The notes under the pieces: generated by a model
What the model saw: only the letters and a program-made list of their open reading frames with translations
Told to the model about the DNA's origin: nothing
Database searches by the model: none
Translations under genes and position numbers: made by a program
From: Amazonocrinis nigriterrae CENA67
GTDB lineage: Bacteria > Cyanobacteriota > Cyanobacteriia > Cyanobacteriales > Nostocaceae
Length of the DNA: 64,000 nucleotides
Assembly (NCBI RefSeq): GCF_016056305.1
Contig: NZ_JAECZC010000009.1
Coordinates: 1-64,000, forward strand
Direction: 5' to 3'
In this document: one piece after another, positions 52,791 through 62,471 of the stretch
Numbering within the stretch: the stretch's first letter is position 1
Layout of the letters: every line of letters starts with the position of its first letter

Positions 52791-54275
52791 ATGATTTCTG
52801 CAAGGCATTGGATTTTCGGATTAAGCTTTTCATTTGTGACTAGTGTAGTTAGTATTGCGGGATCTGCAACCTCTGCCCACGCTGTTTCTTTCGTCAACGA
52901 GATCACTATACCCGGTGAGAGTAAAGATTTGTATGAACCTAGTAGCAACGGTGCTAATGTCAATCGCCTGGGTTTTTTATCGGATCTCTACTATGATCGC
53001 TACAACAATGTTTACTATGGACTAGCAGATCGTGGCCCTGGCGGCGGTGTAATTTCCTACAATACACGAGTAGAGAAATTTTCCTTAGATGTTAATCCCA
53101 ATACTGGTGCAATCAGCAACTTTAGGCTACTGGACACTATTCTCTTCACCCAGGATGGTCAAAACTTCAATGGGTTGAACCCCGGTCAACTCAACGGTAA
53201 TGTGTCAAATCTCGGTAGAAGCTTCGACCCAGAGGGGTTTGTAGTTGCCCCTAACGGCAATTTTTACGTTTCTGATGAATATGAGCCATCTGTTTACGAA
53301 TTTAGCCCTACTGGCTCTTTTATTCGGGCGTTTGAGACTCCGAGTAATCTGATTCCCAAACAGAGTGATGGAACAATTAATTATATAGATGGTCGCCCCG
53401 ACATTACTAGCGGTCGCCAAGATAACCGAGGCTTTGAAGGTGTAACTCTTAGCCCAAATGGCAAAAAGCTATACGCAGTATTACAAGACCCATTAGTTAA
53501 TGAAGGTTCACCAGATGGACGGCGTAGTCGCAATTTAAGAATAGTAGAATTTGACACAGTAACTAGTGAAAGTACTGCCCAGTATATTTATCAGTTGGAA
53601 AGTCTCACAGACATCAATAGCCGTGTACCTGAAGATACTTTTGCAGCCAATGCCCAAGGGCGGAATATTGGTGTCAGCGCGATTATCGCTTTGAATGATG
53701 ATGAATTTTTAGTATTGGAGCGGGATAACCGTGGTGTTGGTGTAGAGGATACCCAAGGTGAAAATCTTGTGGCTAGTAAACGCGTCTACAAAATCAGCTT
53801 AACAGGAGCAACAGATGTTAGTGGTATCAGCTTGGCAGGTTTAAATACCTTACCTGTAGGAGTTACGCCTGTAAACAAATCCACATCGCCGTTTATTGAC
53901 ATTGCTGAACTTTTGAAAGCTGAAGGGCTGCTAATTCCAGAAAAAATAGAAGGTTTAGCGGTTGGGCCACAACTGGCTGATGGTTCCTATGCAATTTTAG
54001 CGGGTACGGATAACGACTTCAGCGTGACTCAGAATGAAGATACTAATGAGCAATTTGATGTTTGTACGGATGGCAGTAACAATAATCAGCTTGACAGTGG
54101 TTGTCCGCAAGGGGCGTCTTTGCTTCCTACCTATCTCTACTCTTTTAAAGCAAGCCGTGACGAATTGAAAGGATTTGTACCGCCAGCAAAAGTACCAGAA
54201 TCAACCACAACCGCCGGACTAATATTGCTGGGGTTGAGTAGTTTCTGGCTAAACCGATTCAAAGTCAAAAGTTAA
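52791..54275 (+). CDS. Secreted phytase-like esterase with PEP-CTERM-type tail
   Basis: A 494-residue exported protein of the 'esterase-like activity of phytase' family, predicted beta-propeller. Its signal peptide MISARHWIFGLSFSFVTSVVSIAGSATSAHA supports the ATG at 52791 instead of an upstream start at 52725. Body motifs include GLADRGPGGGVISYN, SFDPEGFVVAPNGNFYVSDEY, NRGFEGVTLSPNGKKLYAVLQDP and KIEGLAVGPQLADGSYAILAGTDNDF. The C-terminus (VPESTTTAGLILLGLSSFWLNRFKVKS) is a PEP-CTERM-like sorting signal with PES instead of PEP. It may hydrolyse phosphoesters outside the cell; the substrate is not proven. Confidence 0.87.
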   Translation: MISARHWIFGLSFSFVTSVVSIAGSATSAHAVSFVNEITIPGESKDLYEPSSNGANVNRLGFLSDLYYDRYNNVYYGLADRGPGGGVISYNTRVEKFSLDVNPNTGAISNFRLLDTILFTQDGQNFNGLNPGQLNGNVSNLGRSFDPEGFVVAPNGNFYVSDEYEPSVYEFSPTGSFIRAFETPSNLIPKQSDGTINYIDGRPDITSGRQDNRGFEGVTLSPNGKKLYAVLQDPLVNEGSPDGRRSRNLRIVEFDTVTSESTAQYIYQLESLTDINSRVPEDTFAANAQGRNIGVSAIIALNDDEFLVLERDNRGVGVEDTQGENLVASKRVYKISLTGATDVSGISLAGLNTLPVGVTPVNKSTSPFIDIAELLKAEGLLIPEKIEGLAVGPQLADGSYAILAGTDNDFSVTQNEDTNEQFDVCTDGSNNNQLDSGCPQGASLLPTYLYSFKASRDELKGFVPPAKVPESTTTAGLILLGLSSFWLNRFKVKS

Positions 54276-54436
54276 TAGTTAACTGTAACCCTTTCAAGGT
54301 GGGTAAAAATCCTCAAAAATTTTCTGAATTTTGAGCTTTTTGCCTTTGTATCTTAGTGCCTTGGTGGTTTATAAGTCAATTTTTTAACCACTAAGACACC
54401 AAGAAAAATAGAATTTGAAAGAGCTACTGTTAACTA

Positions 54437-55075
54437 CTAAATTTCATCTACAGGTCTAGATTTAGCCTTTGCCTTGTTGGCACTGCGTTTGAGGGCAGAA
54501 AGACGTGCTTCATATTTCGCTCTTTGGCGTTTGCTAGGTGTGTTGTCGATTAAAGTCTTTAAGGCACTACCTAGGCTTTTATAGGCGTTGGGGAGGCTAT
54601 AACCAAAGCGAGTTGCTAGAGCGATCGCTTTTTCGTCGGCTTCGAGCAATTCTGTGAGCTGCTTGCCCCCATTATTCTTTTGATACAATCGCCAGCCTGA
54701 GACACCACACAACGCTAAAGCTAAAACTAGCAACAATCCATCCTGCACCCACAACTCACCTACAGCACCACCTAAACCAATAGCCAATGCTGCCATTTCC
54801 CAACCATCTTTGGGAATTGTGTCATTTTGAATGCGGGCGACTTCATGCCAGAACAGCAGATTACGCTGATCCATCGCGAGAGCATCCCATTTCACCAAGT
54901 CAATTTGAATTTCTACCTGGTCTTTACCAATTTCTTCGCTGCGGATCAGGGGTGGATTAACCTCAGTTGTGCCTTCAACCGTGACCCAGCTCTGCAATTC
55001 TGGCGGTAGTAAGCCTTTTAACCGCCGGAGTTCACTCATTTCCGCTTTGGCAGAGGAGGTTGCATAGGATGTCAT
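54437..55075 (-). CDS. DUF3318-type conserved cyanobacterial protein
   Basis: A 212-residue protein. The N-terminal region is acidic/neutral (SELRRLKGLLPPELQSWVTVEG; RNLLFWHEVARIQNDTIPKDGWE), followed by two short hydrophobic stretches (MAALAIGLGGAVGEL and LLLVLALALCGVSGWRLY) and a basic C-terminus (KRQRAKYEARLSALKRSANKAKAK). The FWHEVARIQ segment resembles an HExxH-like helix, but only one His is present, so no protease claim is made. I believe this is the DUF3318 family. Function unknown; a membrane-associated location is inferred. Confidence 0.75.
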   Translation of the reverse strand: MTSYATSSAKAEMSELRRLKGLLPPELQSWVTVEGTTEVNPPLIRSEEIGKDQVEIQIDLVKWDALAMDQRNLLFWHEVARIQNDTIPKDGWEMAALAIGLGGAVGELWVQDGLLLVLALALCGVSGWRLYQKNNGGKQLTELLEADEKAIALATRFGYSLPNAYKSLGSALKTLIDNTPSKRQRAKYEARLSALKRSANKAKAKSRPVDEI

Positions 55076-55152
55076 AAAATCCAGCCCCAGAAAAATTCAG
55101 TATATAGTGAGGGTATCACTTTGGAGTATAGCTATTTAAGTGACGATCCGCC

Positions 55153-55710
55153 TCACTCGCTGGGAAAACTTCCCCGCTTTTTCCTAGCTTCCATTGCCTT
55201 TTCTAGAAGTTCTAGTAATCCAGGAGCTTCTTCTTGGATACTAAGTAACATTCTTTCTCCAAGTTCCAAATTCCCTGGATCTTGGCCTGTTGCCATCACC
55301 TCTTTCAGCCGAGGTATCGCTATGCCATCAACAATCTGAATTAATCCACTCAGACAACGGTGAAATTGTTTTTCTGTGAGAATCGAGTCTTCCAAGGGAA
55401 ACTCAATAATTGCACGGATTTCACCATCTGAGGGGTCGTACTCCCATTGCAGCATTTTGGTTTCCCAAGAAATGGCCAGCATCGTCTGTAGGATAATGCT
55501 CTTGTGAGGATGGTCTTGAACTCCCGCTAGAACTTGAGGTGCAAATACCCGAAAAAATTTTCCTTCCTCATCCAGTTGGACAACTATCAGGAAATCTTCT
55601 AAGTTATCAGCTTCCACACCTGTAATAATACGATCTTCTTCATCATCAAAACGGTAGTCCCAACCTAGTTTGTCTAAGTAACTGGCAATCTGTTTGAGAG
55701 TAGCTCCCAT
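55153..55710 (-). CDS. YbjN-like domain protein
   Basis: A 185-residue soluble acidic protein with a YbjN/type III secretion chaperone-like fold (IASYLDKLGWDYRFDDEEDRIITGV, FLIVVQLDEEGKFFRVFAPQVL, LAISWETKMLQWEYDPSDGEIRAIIEFPLEDS). Such proteins may act as chaperones or adaptors; the cyanobacterial role is unknown. It is co-directional with the DUF3318-type gene downstream with only 78 bases between, so they may share a transcript. The ATG at 55710 is the natural start. Confidence 0.75.
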   Translation of the reverse strand: MGATLKQIASYLDKLGWDYRFDDEEDRIITGVEADNLEDFLIVVQLDEEGKFFRVFAPQVLAGVQDHPHKSIILQTMLAISWETKMLQWEYDPSDGEIRAIIEFPLEDSILTEKQFHRCLSGLIQIVDGIAIPRLKEVMATGQDPGNLELGERMLLSIQEEAPGLLELLEKAMEARKKRGSFPSE

Positions 55711-56464
55711 AAAAGCCTCATAAAAAACGGTGGAGCAGCTGTCACCAGAACTAGTTTAACCTGTTAGCGGCACGTGCTTAAGTTGGTGTAGCTACTTCTA
55801 CTCTTTTAGAAGTATGCAATGAGTTTTTGCATCAGAGTTAAGTCTGTTTGGTAATTTATCCTGGTTTCATGAATTGAAAAAATTATGGTTTATAAAGTTA
55901 GCATCAAGAGCAGACAACTTAGTTTTTCCTTGTTTATCAATCAGTTCGCTTGCACAAAGCTGATACCGTTTATATATGAGTTTGCACTTTATTCACGTAG
56001 AGGTAATTTATAAATTGCCCTTACAACATCTAGTTTTGCATAATTTGTATCAGCACATATTCAACAATAAATACTATTAATAGCTAACAAAATATATAGC
56101 AATCCTTACTTTAATTTTGTAATTAATAATAAATTCAACAAAAAATAATTAAATAAAAATTAATATTTTATCAACAAAAAATTAAAAAATATAAATTTAC
56201 TAACTAATATTACTTAAACTTCCTAAAGTAACTATTTTGTCTTCAATTGAGGGAGATAATATCTAAATTATTTTTATAATCTCAGAGATATTTGAGTAAG
56301 TTATACGTAATAGATAAAGTTTAAAAAAATAAGTAAAAACAGTCTTTGCTCCTTGATCAAAGGAAAATACAGCACAGGTGCTGATAAAGTTTTATATTAC
56401 AAGCATCTACTTTGTTTTATACAAACATTGTAGTAACCGATACATTTTTGCCCGTTCAGTATCC
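55711..56464. other. Long AT-rich region upstream of natF
   Basis: About 750 bases, very AT-rich, divergent between the YbjN-like gene and natF. I looked for an NtcA-type GTA-N8-TAC site and did not find an exact match. No gene or repeat with a clear boundary was seen. Confidence 0.45.
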
Positions 56465-57553
56465 ATGAAGTTTATGCGAAAATCAGCTTTAATTCTAGCG
56501 ATCGCCCCCCTCATCTTTACCCTCAGCGCTTGTGGTGGAGAATCAGGACAAACAGCAAATACAACTGGCACTCCAGGCAGTAATCCAGCAACGCAAGCAA
56601 CCAGAAATCGCTGGGATACTGTTAAGAATCGTGGTAAGCTAATTTGCGGTGTCAGCGGTGAAGTACCAGGGTTTAGTTTTGTGGGAACTGATGGTAAATA
56701 TGGTGGCATTGATGTAGATGTTTGCCGCGCCATAGCAGCCGCTTTGTTTGATAATCCAGACGCAGTAGAATTTCGTAATCTCAATGCCAAAGAGCGGTTT
56801 ACAGCCTTGCAAACTGGAGAAGTAGACGTTCTCAGCCGTAATACAACCTGGACACTAAGTCGTGATACCTCAGTTGGTTTAGAATTTGCTCCCGTCGTCT
56901 TTTACGATGGACAAGGCATAATGGTTCGCAAAAATGCCAACATCAAATCACTGGCCGATCTCAAAGGCAAAGCAATCTGCGTACAAACTGGTACTACTAC
57001 CGAGCAAAACTTAGCAGATCAAATGCGGAAACGGGGCATTACCTACAAACCCGTTGTGTTTGAAGACATTAACATTACCTTTGCCACCTATGCAGAAGGT
57101 CGTTGTGACGGTATCACAGCCGATCGCTCGGCCTTGGTTGCTCGCCGCACGACTCTACCCAAACCAGACGATAACATCATTCTTGATGAAGCCATTTCTT
57201 CAGAACCTCTTGCACCAGCAGTTGCCAAAGGAGATACCAAGTGGGGCGATACTGTCAAGTGGGTAGTTTATTCACTGATAAAAGCCGAAGAATTGGGTAT
57301 TAATTCCCAGAATTTAGGACAGTTTACTAACAGTAATGACCCAGATATTAAACGGTTTTTGGGAACAGAAGGCAACCTGGGTCAAGGAATTGGTTTGACA
57401 AACGACTTTGCCGCCAGGATAGTCAAGCACGTAGGTAATTATGCTGAAATTTATGATCGCAACCTCGGCCCGAAAACAAAACTCAACCTCGCTCGCGGTC
57501 AAAATCAACTCTGGACAAAAGGCGGACTGTTGTATTCTCCTCCATTCCGTTAG
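56465..57553 (+). CDS. natF: Amino acid ABC transporter substrate-binding lipoprotein (NatF)
   Basis: A 362-residue general amino-acid-binding protein (SBP family 3, AapJ/BztA-like). The ATG at 56465 gives a proper lipoprotein signal with lipobox LSAC (Cys23), instead of the longer frame opening at 56378. The family core is visible: RNRWDTVKNRGKLICGVSGEVPGFS, GIDVDVCRAIAAALFDNPDAVEF, FTALQTGEVDVLSRNTTWTLSRD, GKAICVQTGTTTEQNL and EGRCDGITADRSALVARR. The order with natG, natH and bgtA is that of the N-II neutral/acidic amino acid permease of Anabaena PCC 7120, in which BgtA is the ATPase shared with the basic amino acid system. Confidence 0.92.
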   Translation: MKFMRKSALILAIAPLIFTLSACGGESGQTANTTGTPGSNPATQATRNRWDTVKNRGKLICGVSGEVPGFSFVGTDGKYGGIDVDVCRAIAAALFDNPDAVEFRNLNAKERFTALQTGEVDVLSRNTTWTLSRDTSVGLEFAPVVFYDGQGIMVRKNANIKSLADLKGKAICVQTGTTTEQNLADQMRKRGITYKPVVFEDINITFATYAEGRCDGITADRSALVARRTTLPKPDDNIILDEAISSEPLAPAVAKGDTKWGDTVKWVVYSLIKAEELGINSQNLGQFTNSNDPDIKRFLGTEGNLGQGIGLTNDFAARIVKHVGNYAEIYDRNLGPKTKLNLARGQNQLWTKGGLLYSPPFR

Positions 57554-57605
57554 GGAAGCTTTCAAAGCAGGGGAGCAGGGGTGCAGGGGAGATGAGGGAG
57601 AAATA

Positions 57606-57668
57606 ACAACTGACAACTGACAACTGACAACTGACAACTGACAACTGACAACTGACAACTGACAACTG
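57606..57668. repeat. Heptamer array AACTGAC between natF and natG
   Basis: About nine direct copies of AACTGAC in uninterrupted 7-base phase. The array continues with imperfect copies into the natG start codon (57673). G-rich STRR-like words occupy 57567-57600 just before. Confidence 0.9.
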
Positions 57669-57672
57669 ACTA

Positions 57673-58599
57673 ATGACAAATGACAAACCGCCTATATGGC
57701 GCGATCAGCGTTTTTGGCGTATTGCTGGGCAATTCATTGCTGTATTCTTAACAGCAGTTGTAATTACAATGCTGTGGGGTAATCTTAACCGCAATTTACA
57801 GCAATTAGGTATTCAATTCGGATTTGATTTTCTCAAGCAACAAGCGTCTTTTGATATTGGCGAAACGCTAATTTCTTACAATCCATCTAATACTTACAGT
57901 CGAGCTTTATTAGTAGGTCTAATTAACTCGTTGCGGGTGGCTGTGGCAGGAATTATCCTGACCACTATTGTAGGCGTGAGTGCAGGAATTGGGCGTTTAT
58001 CAGACAATTGGCTAGTGCGGAATATAACTCTAGTTTATGTAGAGGTTTTTCGCAATACACCCTTACTGCTGCAATTGTTGTTTTGGTACTTTGCCGTTTT
58101 TATTAGTTTTCCCAAGGCAGAAAATAAAATTTCCCTTTGGGGATTTGTTGGTCTGAGTCAAAATGGCTTAGAATTTCCTTGGTTTACCTTGTCTCCCGAA
58201 TTTTCAGCTTTACTTTTGGGGTTAATTTTCTACACAGGCGCGTTTATTGCGGAAATTGTTCGAGGTGGAATTCAATCAGTACCTAAAGGACAATGGGAAG
58301 CAGCGCGATCGCTAGGCTTAAAACCAGGATTATTGATGCGGTTGGTGATTTTTCCCCAAGCCTTACGAGTGATTATTCCACCGCTGACAAGCCAGTATTT
58401 GAACTTAACTAAAAATTCTAGTTTAGCGATCGCTATCGGCTACCCTGATATTTATTTTGTCGCTTCTACCACCTTTAACCAAACTGGTAGAGCTGTAGAA
58501 GTTATTTTGCTAATTATGCTCACCTATCTCATCCTCAGTTTAATTATCTCCGTAGTGATGAATTTGTTCAATCGTACAGTGCAAATTCCCGAAAGATAA
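57673..58599 (+). CDS. natG: Amino acid ABC transporter permease (NatG)
   Basis: A 308-residue HisMQ-type permease. The N-terminal cytosolic/TM1 region is FWRIAGQFIAVFLTAVVITMLW. The transport domain (about 80-300) contains LRVAVAGIILTTIVGVSAGIGRLSDNWLVRNI and the EAA loop EIVRGGIQSVPKGQWEAARSLGL, which contacts the ATPase. The ATG at 57673 sits at the end of a heptamer array with no Shine-Dalgarno sequence; a second ATG two codons later is possible. It pairs with NatH, and its stop is 27 bases before natH. Confidence 0.93.
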   Translation: MTNDKPPIWRDQRFWRIAGQFIAVFLTAVVITMLWGNLNRNLQQLGIQFGFDFLKQQASFDIGETLISYNPSNTYSRALLVGLINSLRVAVAGIILTTIVGVSAGIGRLSDNWLVRNITLVYVEVFRNTPLLLQLLFWYFAVFISFPKAENKISLWGFVGLSQNGLEFPWFTLSPEFSALLLGLIFYTGAFIAEIVRGGIQSVPKGQWEAARSLGLKPGLLMRLVIFPQALRVIIPPLTSQYLNLTKNSSLAIAIGYPDIYFVASTTFNQTGRAVEVILLIMLTYLILSLIISVVMNLFNRTVQIPER

Positions 58600-58628
58600 C
58601 AGTGCTATGGGGAGAATAAATAAATAAA

Positions 58629-59807
58629 ATGACAAGCAATCCCAAATCTCAAATCCAAAATCCCCAATTGCTCTGGCTACGTAACAATCTGTTTAGTACC
58701 TGGTACAACAGCTTGTTAACTGTTGCCTGCTTCGTATTCTTGTTTTGGGTAGTGCGCTTAATCTTAACTTGGGCAACGACTCAAGCACAATGGGGAGTAA
58801 TTCAGGTTAATTTACATTTATTTTTAGTTGGCAGGTTTCCCCAAACGCTATATTGGCGAACTTGGATTGTACTAGCGATCGCATCAACTTTAGGTGCTGT
58901 CAGCGCTGGTGTATTCTCTAGTAAGCAATTGTTGACAAAACGTGCATTAGCGATATTTGCTTTCATTGTCGGCTTAGTATTAATTATTTTGCCTTTGGAT
59001 TTGATATCACGCTTTTGGCTGTTGTTAATTGCCGTTTTGCTATTAGTCGGCTTTGGGATTGGTCAAAGATTTTCTCAGGTAATAGCCCCTTGGCTTTCTC
59101 TAGTATGGCTGTTATCTTTCCCAATAATTTTGTGGCTAATTGGTGGTGGATTTGGTTTGCAATCTGTACCTACAAATTTATGGAATGGTTTGCTACTTAC
59201 CTTACTAATGGCAGCAGTTAGTATTGTACTTTCCTTTCCTATTGGTGTGTTACTTGCTTTAGGACGCACAAGTAATTTGCCCGTAATCCGTTGGTTTTCT
59301 ATTCTGTATATTGAAATCGTCAGGGGAGTTCCATTAATTGGAATTTTGTTCCTTGCTCAGGTAATGTTACCGTTATTTTTGGCAGTAGATGTACGTTTAG
59401 ATCGAGTAGTGCGAGCGATCGCGGGACTAGTATTGTTTAGTGCTGCTTACATGGCTGAAAATGTGCGTGGTGGACTCCAGGCAATTCCACGCGGTCAAAC
59501 GGAAGCGGCGAAGGCATTGGGACTCAGCACGCCTTTGGCTGTTATATTAATTGTGTTACCTCAAGCGTTGCGTGCAGTTATTCCTGCGATCGTAGGTCAA
59601 TTCATCGGCTTATTTAAAGATACATCACTTTTATCTCTTGTCGGATTGGTAGAACTCACAGGGATTGCACGTTCTATTTTGGCACAACCACAATTTCTCG
59701 GTCGCTATGCAGAAGTGTATTTATTTATTGGATTAATTTATTGGGTATTTTGTTATTCCATGTCATTAGCTTCTCGACGTTTAGAAAGACAGTTAGGTAA
59801 TTCGTAA
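58629..59807 (+). CDS. natH: Amino acid ABC transporter permease (NatH)
   Basis: A 392-residue permease, longer than NatG because of extra N-terminal membrane spans (about 20-165). The transport domain (from about 180) includes LLTLLMAAVSIVLSFPIGVLLALGRTSNLPVIRWF and the EAA loop NVRGGLQAIPRGQTEAAKALGL. It forms the heteromeric membrane channel with NatG. ATG at 58629 follows natG by 29 bases. The following 200 bases before bgtA contain a dispersed repeat (59813-59872). Confidence 0.93.
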   Translation: MTSNPKSQIQNPQLLWLRNNLFSTWYNSLLTVACFVFLFWVVRLILTWATTQAQWGVIQVNLHLFLVGRFPQTLYWRTWIVLAIASTLGAVSAGVFSSKQLLTKRALAIFAFIVGLVLIILPLDLISRFWLLLIAVLLLVGFGIGQRFSQVIAPWLSLVWLLSFPIILWLIGGGFGLQSVPTNLWNGLLLTLLMAAVSIVLSFPIGVLLALGRTSNLPVIRWFSILYIEIVRGVPLIGILFLAQVMLPLFLAVDVRLDRVVRAIAGLVLFSAAYMAENVRGGLQAIPRGQTEAAKALGLSTPLAVILIVLPQALRAVIPAIVGQFIGLFKDTSLLSLVGLVELTGIARSILAQPQFLGRYAEVYLFIGLIYWVFCYSMSLASRRLERQLGNS

Positions 59808-59812
59808 TTCGT

Positions 59813-59890
59813 GAGCAAGTTGCCGTCTTGGCGCTTTGCGTCGATGGCAAACTTGCGAACCCGGAGGGTAATTCATAATTCGTAATTAAG
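59813..59890. repeat. Dispersed repeat between natH and bgtA
   Basis: Contains GCGCTTTGCGTCGATGGCAA and GCGAACCCGGAGGG, related in inverted orientation to 31615-31660. GTAATTC heptamers (ATTCGTA type) occur on both sides (59800-59812 and 59869-59888). Confidence 0.6.
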
Positions 59891-60011
59891 TTTTGCAATG
59901 GTGATTTAGACCACGCCATAAAACTAACAGCTTTTAGAAGTGGGGATTTAGATACTCATAATTTTTTCAAGATTAACAATTTTCCCATAAATTATTTATA
60001 GGTAAAATACT

Positions 60012-60752
60012 ATGAGCGAACAAACACCGATAATAATTGCTGAAGATGTTCACAAGTGGTATGGAAAATTTCATGTTCTCCAGGGTGTGAGCTTAACAGT
60101 TAACCGTGGAGAGGTAGTGGTGTTAATGGGGCCTTCAGGTTCAGGTAAATCGACATTTATCCGCACGTTTAATGCTTTAGAAGAATACCAACAGGGAAGT
60201 ATTGTGATTGATGGTATTACCCTTAGCCATGACTTGCGAAATATTGAAACAATTCGGCGAGAAGTGGGTATGGTATTTCAACAATTCAATTTATTTCCTC
60301 ATTTGACAGTGCTGCAAAATATCACTTTGGCACCAATTTGGGTACGTCGGTGGTCAAAGTTGAAAGCTGAAGAATTAGCGATGCAATTGCTAGATAGAGT
60401 GGGAATTTTAGAGCAAGCACAGAAATACCCAGGACAATTATCTGGTGGACAGCAACAACGAGTAGCGATCGCTCGTGCTTTAGCCATGCAACCTAAAATT
60501 ATGCTATTCGACGAACCCACCTCAGCTTTAGATCCGGAGATGGTCAGAGAAGTTTTGGATGTGATGCGAAATCTTGCCCGTGATGGCATGACAATGGTAG
60601 TTGTTACCCACGAAGTTGGATTTGCTCGCGAAGTAGCCGACCGAGTAGTTCTCATGGATAGCGGCTTACTCGTTGAGTCAGCGACTCCTGATACCTTTTT
60701 CACCAAACCCAAAGAAGAACGGACTCGCAAGTTTTTATCACAAATTCTCTAG
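60012..60752 (+). CDS. bgtA: Amino acid ABC transporter ATPase (BgtA type)
   Basis: A 246-residue polar-amino-acid ABC ATPase. It has Walker [10 protein letters not shown] (40-48), Q-loop [16 protein letters not shown], signature [19 protein letters not shown], Walker [17 protein letters not shown], and the His switch [16 protein letters not shown]. It energises NatG/NatH. In Anabaena PCC 7120 the same subunit also serves the BgtB basic amino acid system (literature). ATG at 60012; GTAAAATACT before it does not give a strong ribosome binding site. Confidence 0.93.
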   Translation: MSEQTPIIIAEDVHKWYGKFHVLQGVSLTVNRGEVVVLMGPSGSGKSTFIRTFNALEEYQQGSIVIDGITLSHDLRNIETIRREVGMVFQQFNLFPHLTVLQNITLAPIWVRRWSKLKAEELAMQLLDRVGILEQAQKYPGQLSGGQQQRVAIARALAMQPKIMLFDEPTSALDPEMVREVLDVMRNLARDGMTMVVVTHEVGFAREVADRVVLMDSGLLVESATPDTFFTKPKEERTRKFLSQIL

Positions 60753-61011
60753 AAAATCAGTCAAAATAATTCGTAATTGATAATTCGTAATTCGTAGTTA
60801 CAATCAGTGTGAGCTGCTGAACCCACCACCAACGAAGCACCATTAAATTTTTAATTTGGTGTAGGCTGCTGTACCCATTTAATTACGAATTAGTAATTAT
60901 TTGGTCATCAGTCAACAGTCATCAGCCATCAATTAGAATATTGAAGTAGCTTTTTTGATATATATAATATATATATTTATGAGTAATTAAAACTTATAAA
61001 ATATCAAAATT

Positions 61012-61896
61012 ATGGAACTGCGACATCTACGCTACTTTATTGCCATAGCTGAGGAATTGCACTTTAGTAGAGCCGCAGAACGATTGCATATTGCTCAACC
61101 CCCTTTAAGCCAGCAAATTCAGCAGCTAGAGATGGAATTGGGGGTAGAACTGTTTCATCGCAAAACCAAGCGACAAGTACAGCTAACGGAAGCTGGACAA
61201 GTGTTTTTGCAGTCAGCCTATCACCTATTAGCTCAGCTAGAACAAGCAATTGAATTAACTCAAAAGACAGGACGGGGTGAACAAGGACAACTACGAATAG
61301 GGTTTACCAGTTTAGTCACCTACAATTTGCTTCCTCCGATTTTGCGACGGTTTCGAGAACAGTTCCCCGCTGTAGAGTTGGTGTTACAGGAGTTAACAAC
61401 GACTCAGCAAGAGCAAGCGCTAGATAATCGCCACATCCATGTAGGCTTTGCTCATCCACCTTTGGAAGACAACACACTCAATCAAGAATGCATTCACCAA
61501 GAAAACCTGATTGTAGCTTTGCCAGAAACTCATCCCTTAGCTAAACAAGAATATATATCAGTGCGATCGCTGAAAAACGAATTTTTTATCATGTTTCCTC
61601 GCCACTTAGGGCCAGGACTTTACGACCAAATCGTCAGTCTTTGTCAGGAAGGTAATTTCAGCCCCAAAGTCACTCAAGAAGCGATCCAGATGCAGACCAT
61701 TATCGGGTTAGTATCAGCCGGAATGGGGATGGCGATCGTACCCTCTTGTTTACAAAATCTTCAAAGGTCTGGTGTAGTCTATTGCCCATTGAAGGAAAAA
61801 ACACCATTAGTAGAAACAACTATAATCTGGCGACAAGCGGATATGACGCCTGTCCTTTGGGAGTTTCTGCAACTAGTGAAAACTTTCTGTGATTAA
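61012..61896 (+). CDS. LysR family transcriptional regulator
   Basis: A 294-residue LysR-type regulator. The N-terminal winged helix-turn-helix is HLRYFIAIAEELHFSRAAERLHIAQPPLSQQIQQLEMELGVELFHR (residues 4-49). The effector domain (about 90-290) begins GQLRIGFTSLVTYNLLPPIL and includes VGFAHPPLEDNTLNQECI and GLVSAGMGMAIVPSC. It is closest in style to the BenM/CatR subgroup. The TA-rich palindromic stretch at 60957-60983, directly upstream, could contain its promoter or own binding site. Control of the neighbouring bgtA/nat operon is possible but not shown. Confidence 0.93.
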   Translation: MELRHLRYFIAIAEELHFSRAAERLHIAQPPLSQQIQQLEMELGVELFHRKTKRQVQLTEAGQVFLQSAYHLLAQLEQAIELTQKTGRGEQGQLRIGFTSLVTYNLLPPILRRFREQFPAVELVLQELTTTQQEQALDNRHIHVGFAHPPLEDNTLNQECIHQENLIVALPETHPLAKQEYISVRSLKNEFFIMFPRHLGPGLYDQIVSLCQEGNFSPKVTQEAIQMQTIIGLVSAGMGMAIVPSCLQNLQRSGVVYCPLKEKTPLVETTIIWRQADMTPVLWEFLQLVKTFCD

Positions 61897-62471
61897 GGTA
61901 ATTTTCTGAAAAACACGAGCCGAAACACTTATTTTTATGTAGCAGCAATACCTTGTGGTAAGTCCCTTCGCGTCTACAAGAATTGACCTTAAAGGGTGTA
62001 GTTTGGCGTAAGTTCCAGAGAAGTTAAGCATCTGTATCTTTTAATTCTCAGAAATTAAATAGACTGCCATAGCAGCTTTCAACTCCAGAATAGAAAGAAT
62101 CTTTATATTTTTAGCATAGAGAATAAATTGCTAGGTTGAAAAGATAGATTTTTATATTTTATTATTTTATACTTTTCATGAATAACTAGGGATTATTGCT
62201 CAGTATATCTTCAAGTTTTCGTCATAGAGTATCTACTTAGCCCCAATTTTAAATTACACAATTCTGACAAAATATCGGTAGTAAAAAATATATCAAATAT
62301 TACTTAAGCAAGGAATAATATATTTTACTGAATCTTCAATAAAAAAGCACTGACAGGGCAAAATTTTCAAGACAGAATTAAATACAATACTTCAAAAGGT
62401 AGAAAAACTATTTTTTGAAGACAAATATTTTCATTATCCACAAAAGCCAGGGAACTTTAGACTAATTTGTT
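61897..62471. other. AT-rich intergenic region before the glycosyltransferase gene
   Basis: About 575 bases, AT-rich, with no supported gene or recognisable RNA. Short frames lack ribosome binding sites. Confidence 0.45.

Noticed and set aside
54437-55075. Metalloprotease activity from FWHEVARIQ
   Set aside because: The second zinc-binding His of HExxH is absent, so the resemblance is not meaningful.
55711-56464. NtcA-binding site upstream of natF
   Set aside because: I scanned for GTA-N8-TAC and found only partial matches with wrong spacing or a changed half site.
57606-57668. CRISPR array
   Set aside because: The unit is 7 bases with no spacers, so it is an STRR heptamer array; no cas genes are present in the window.
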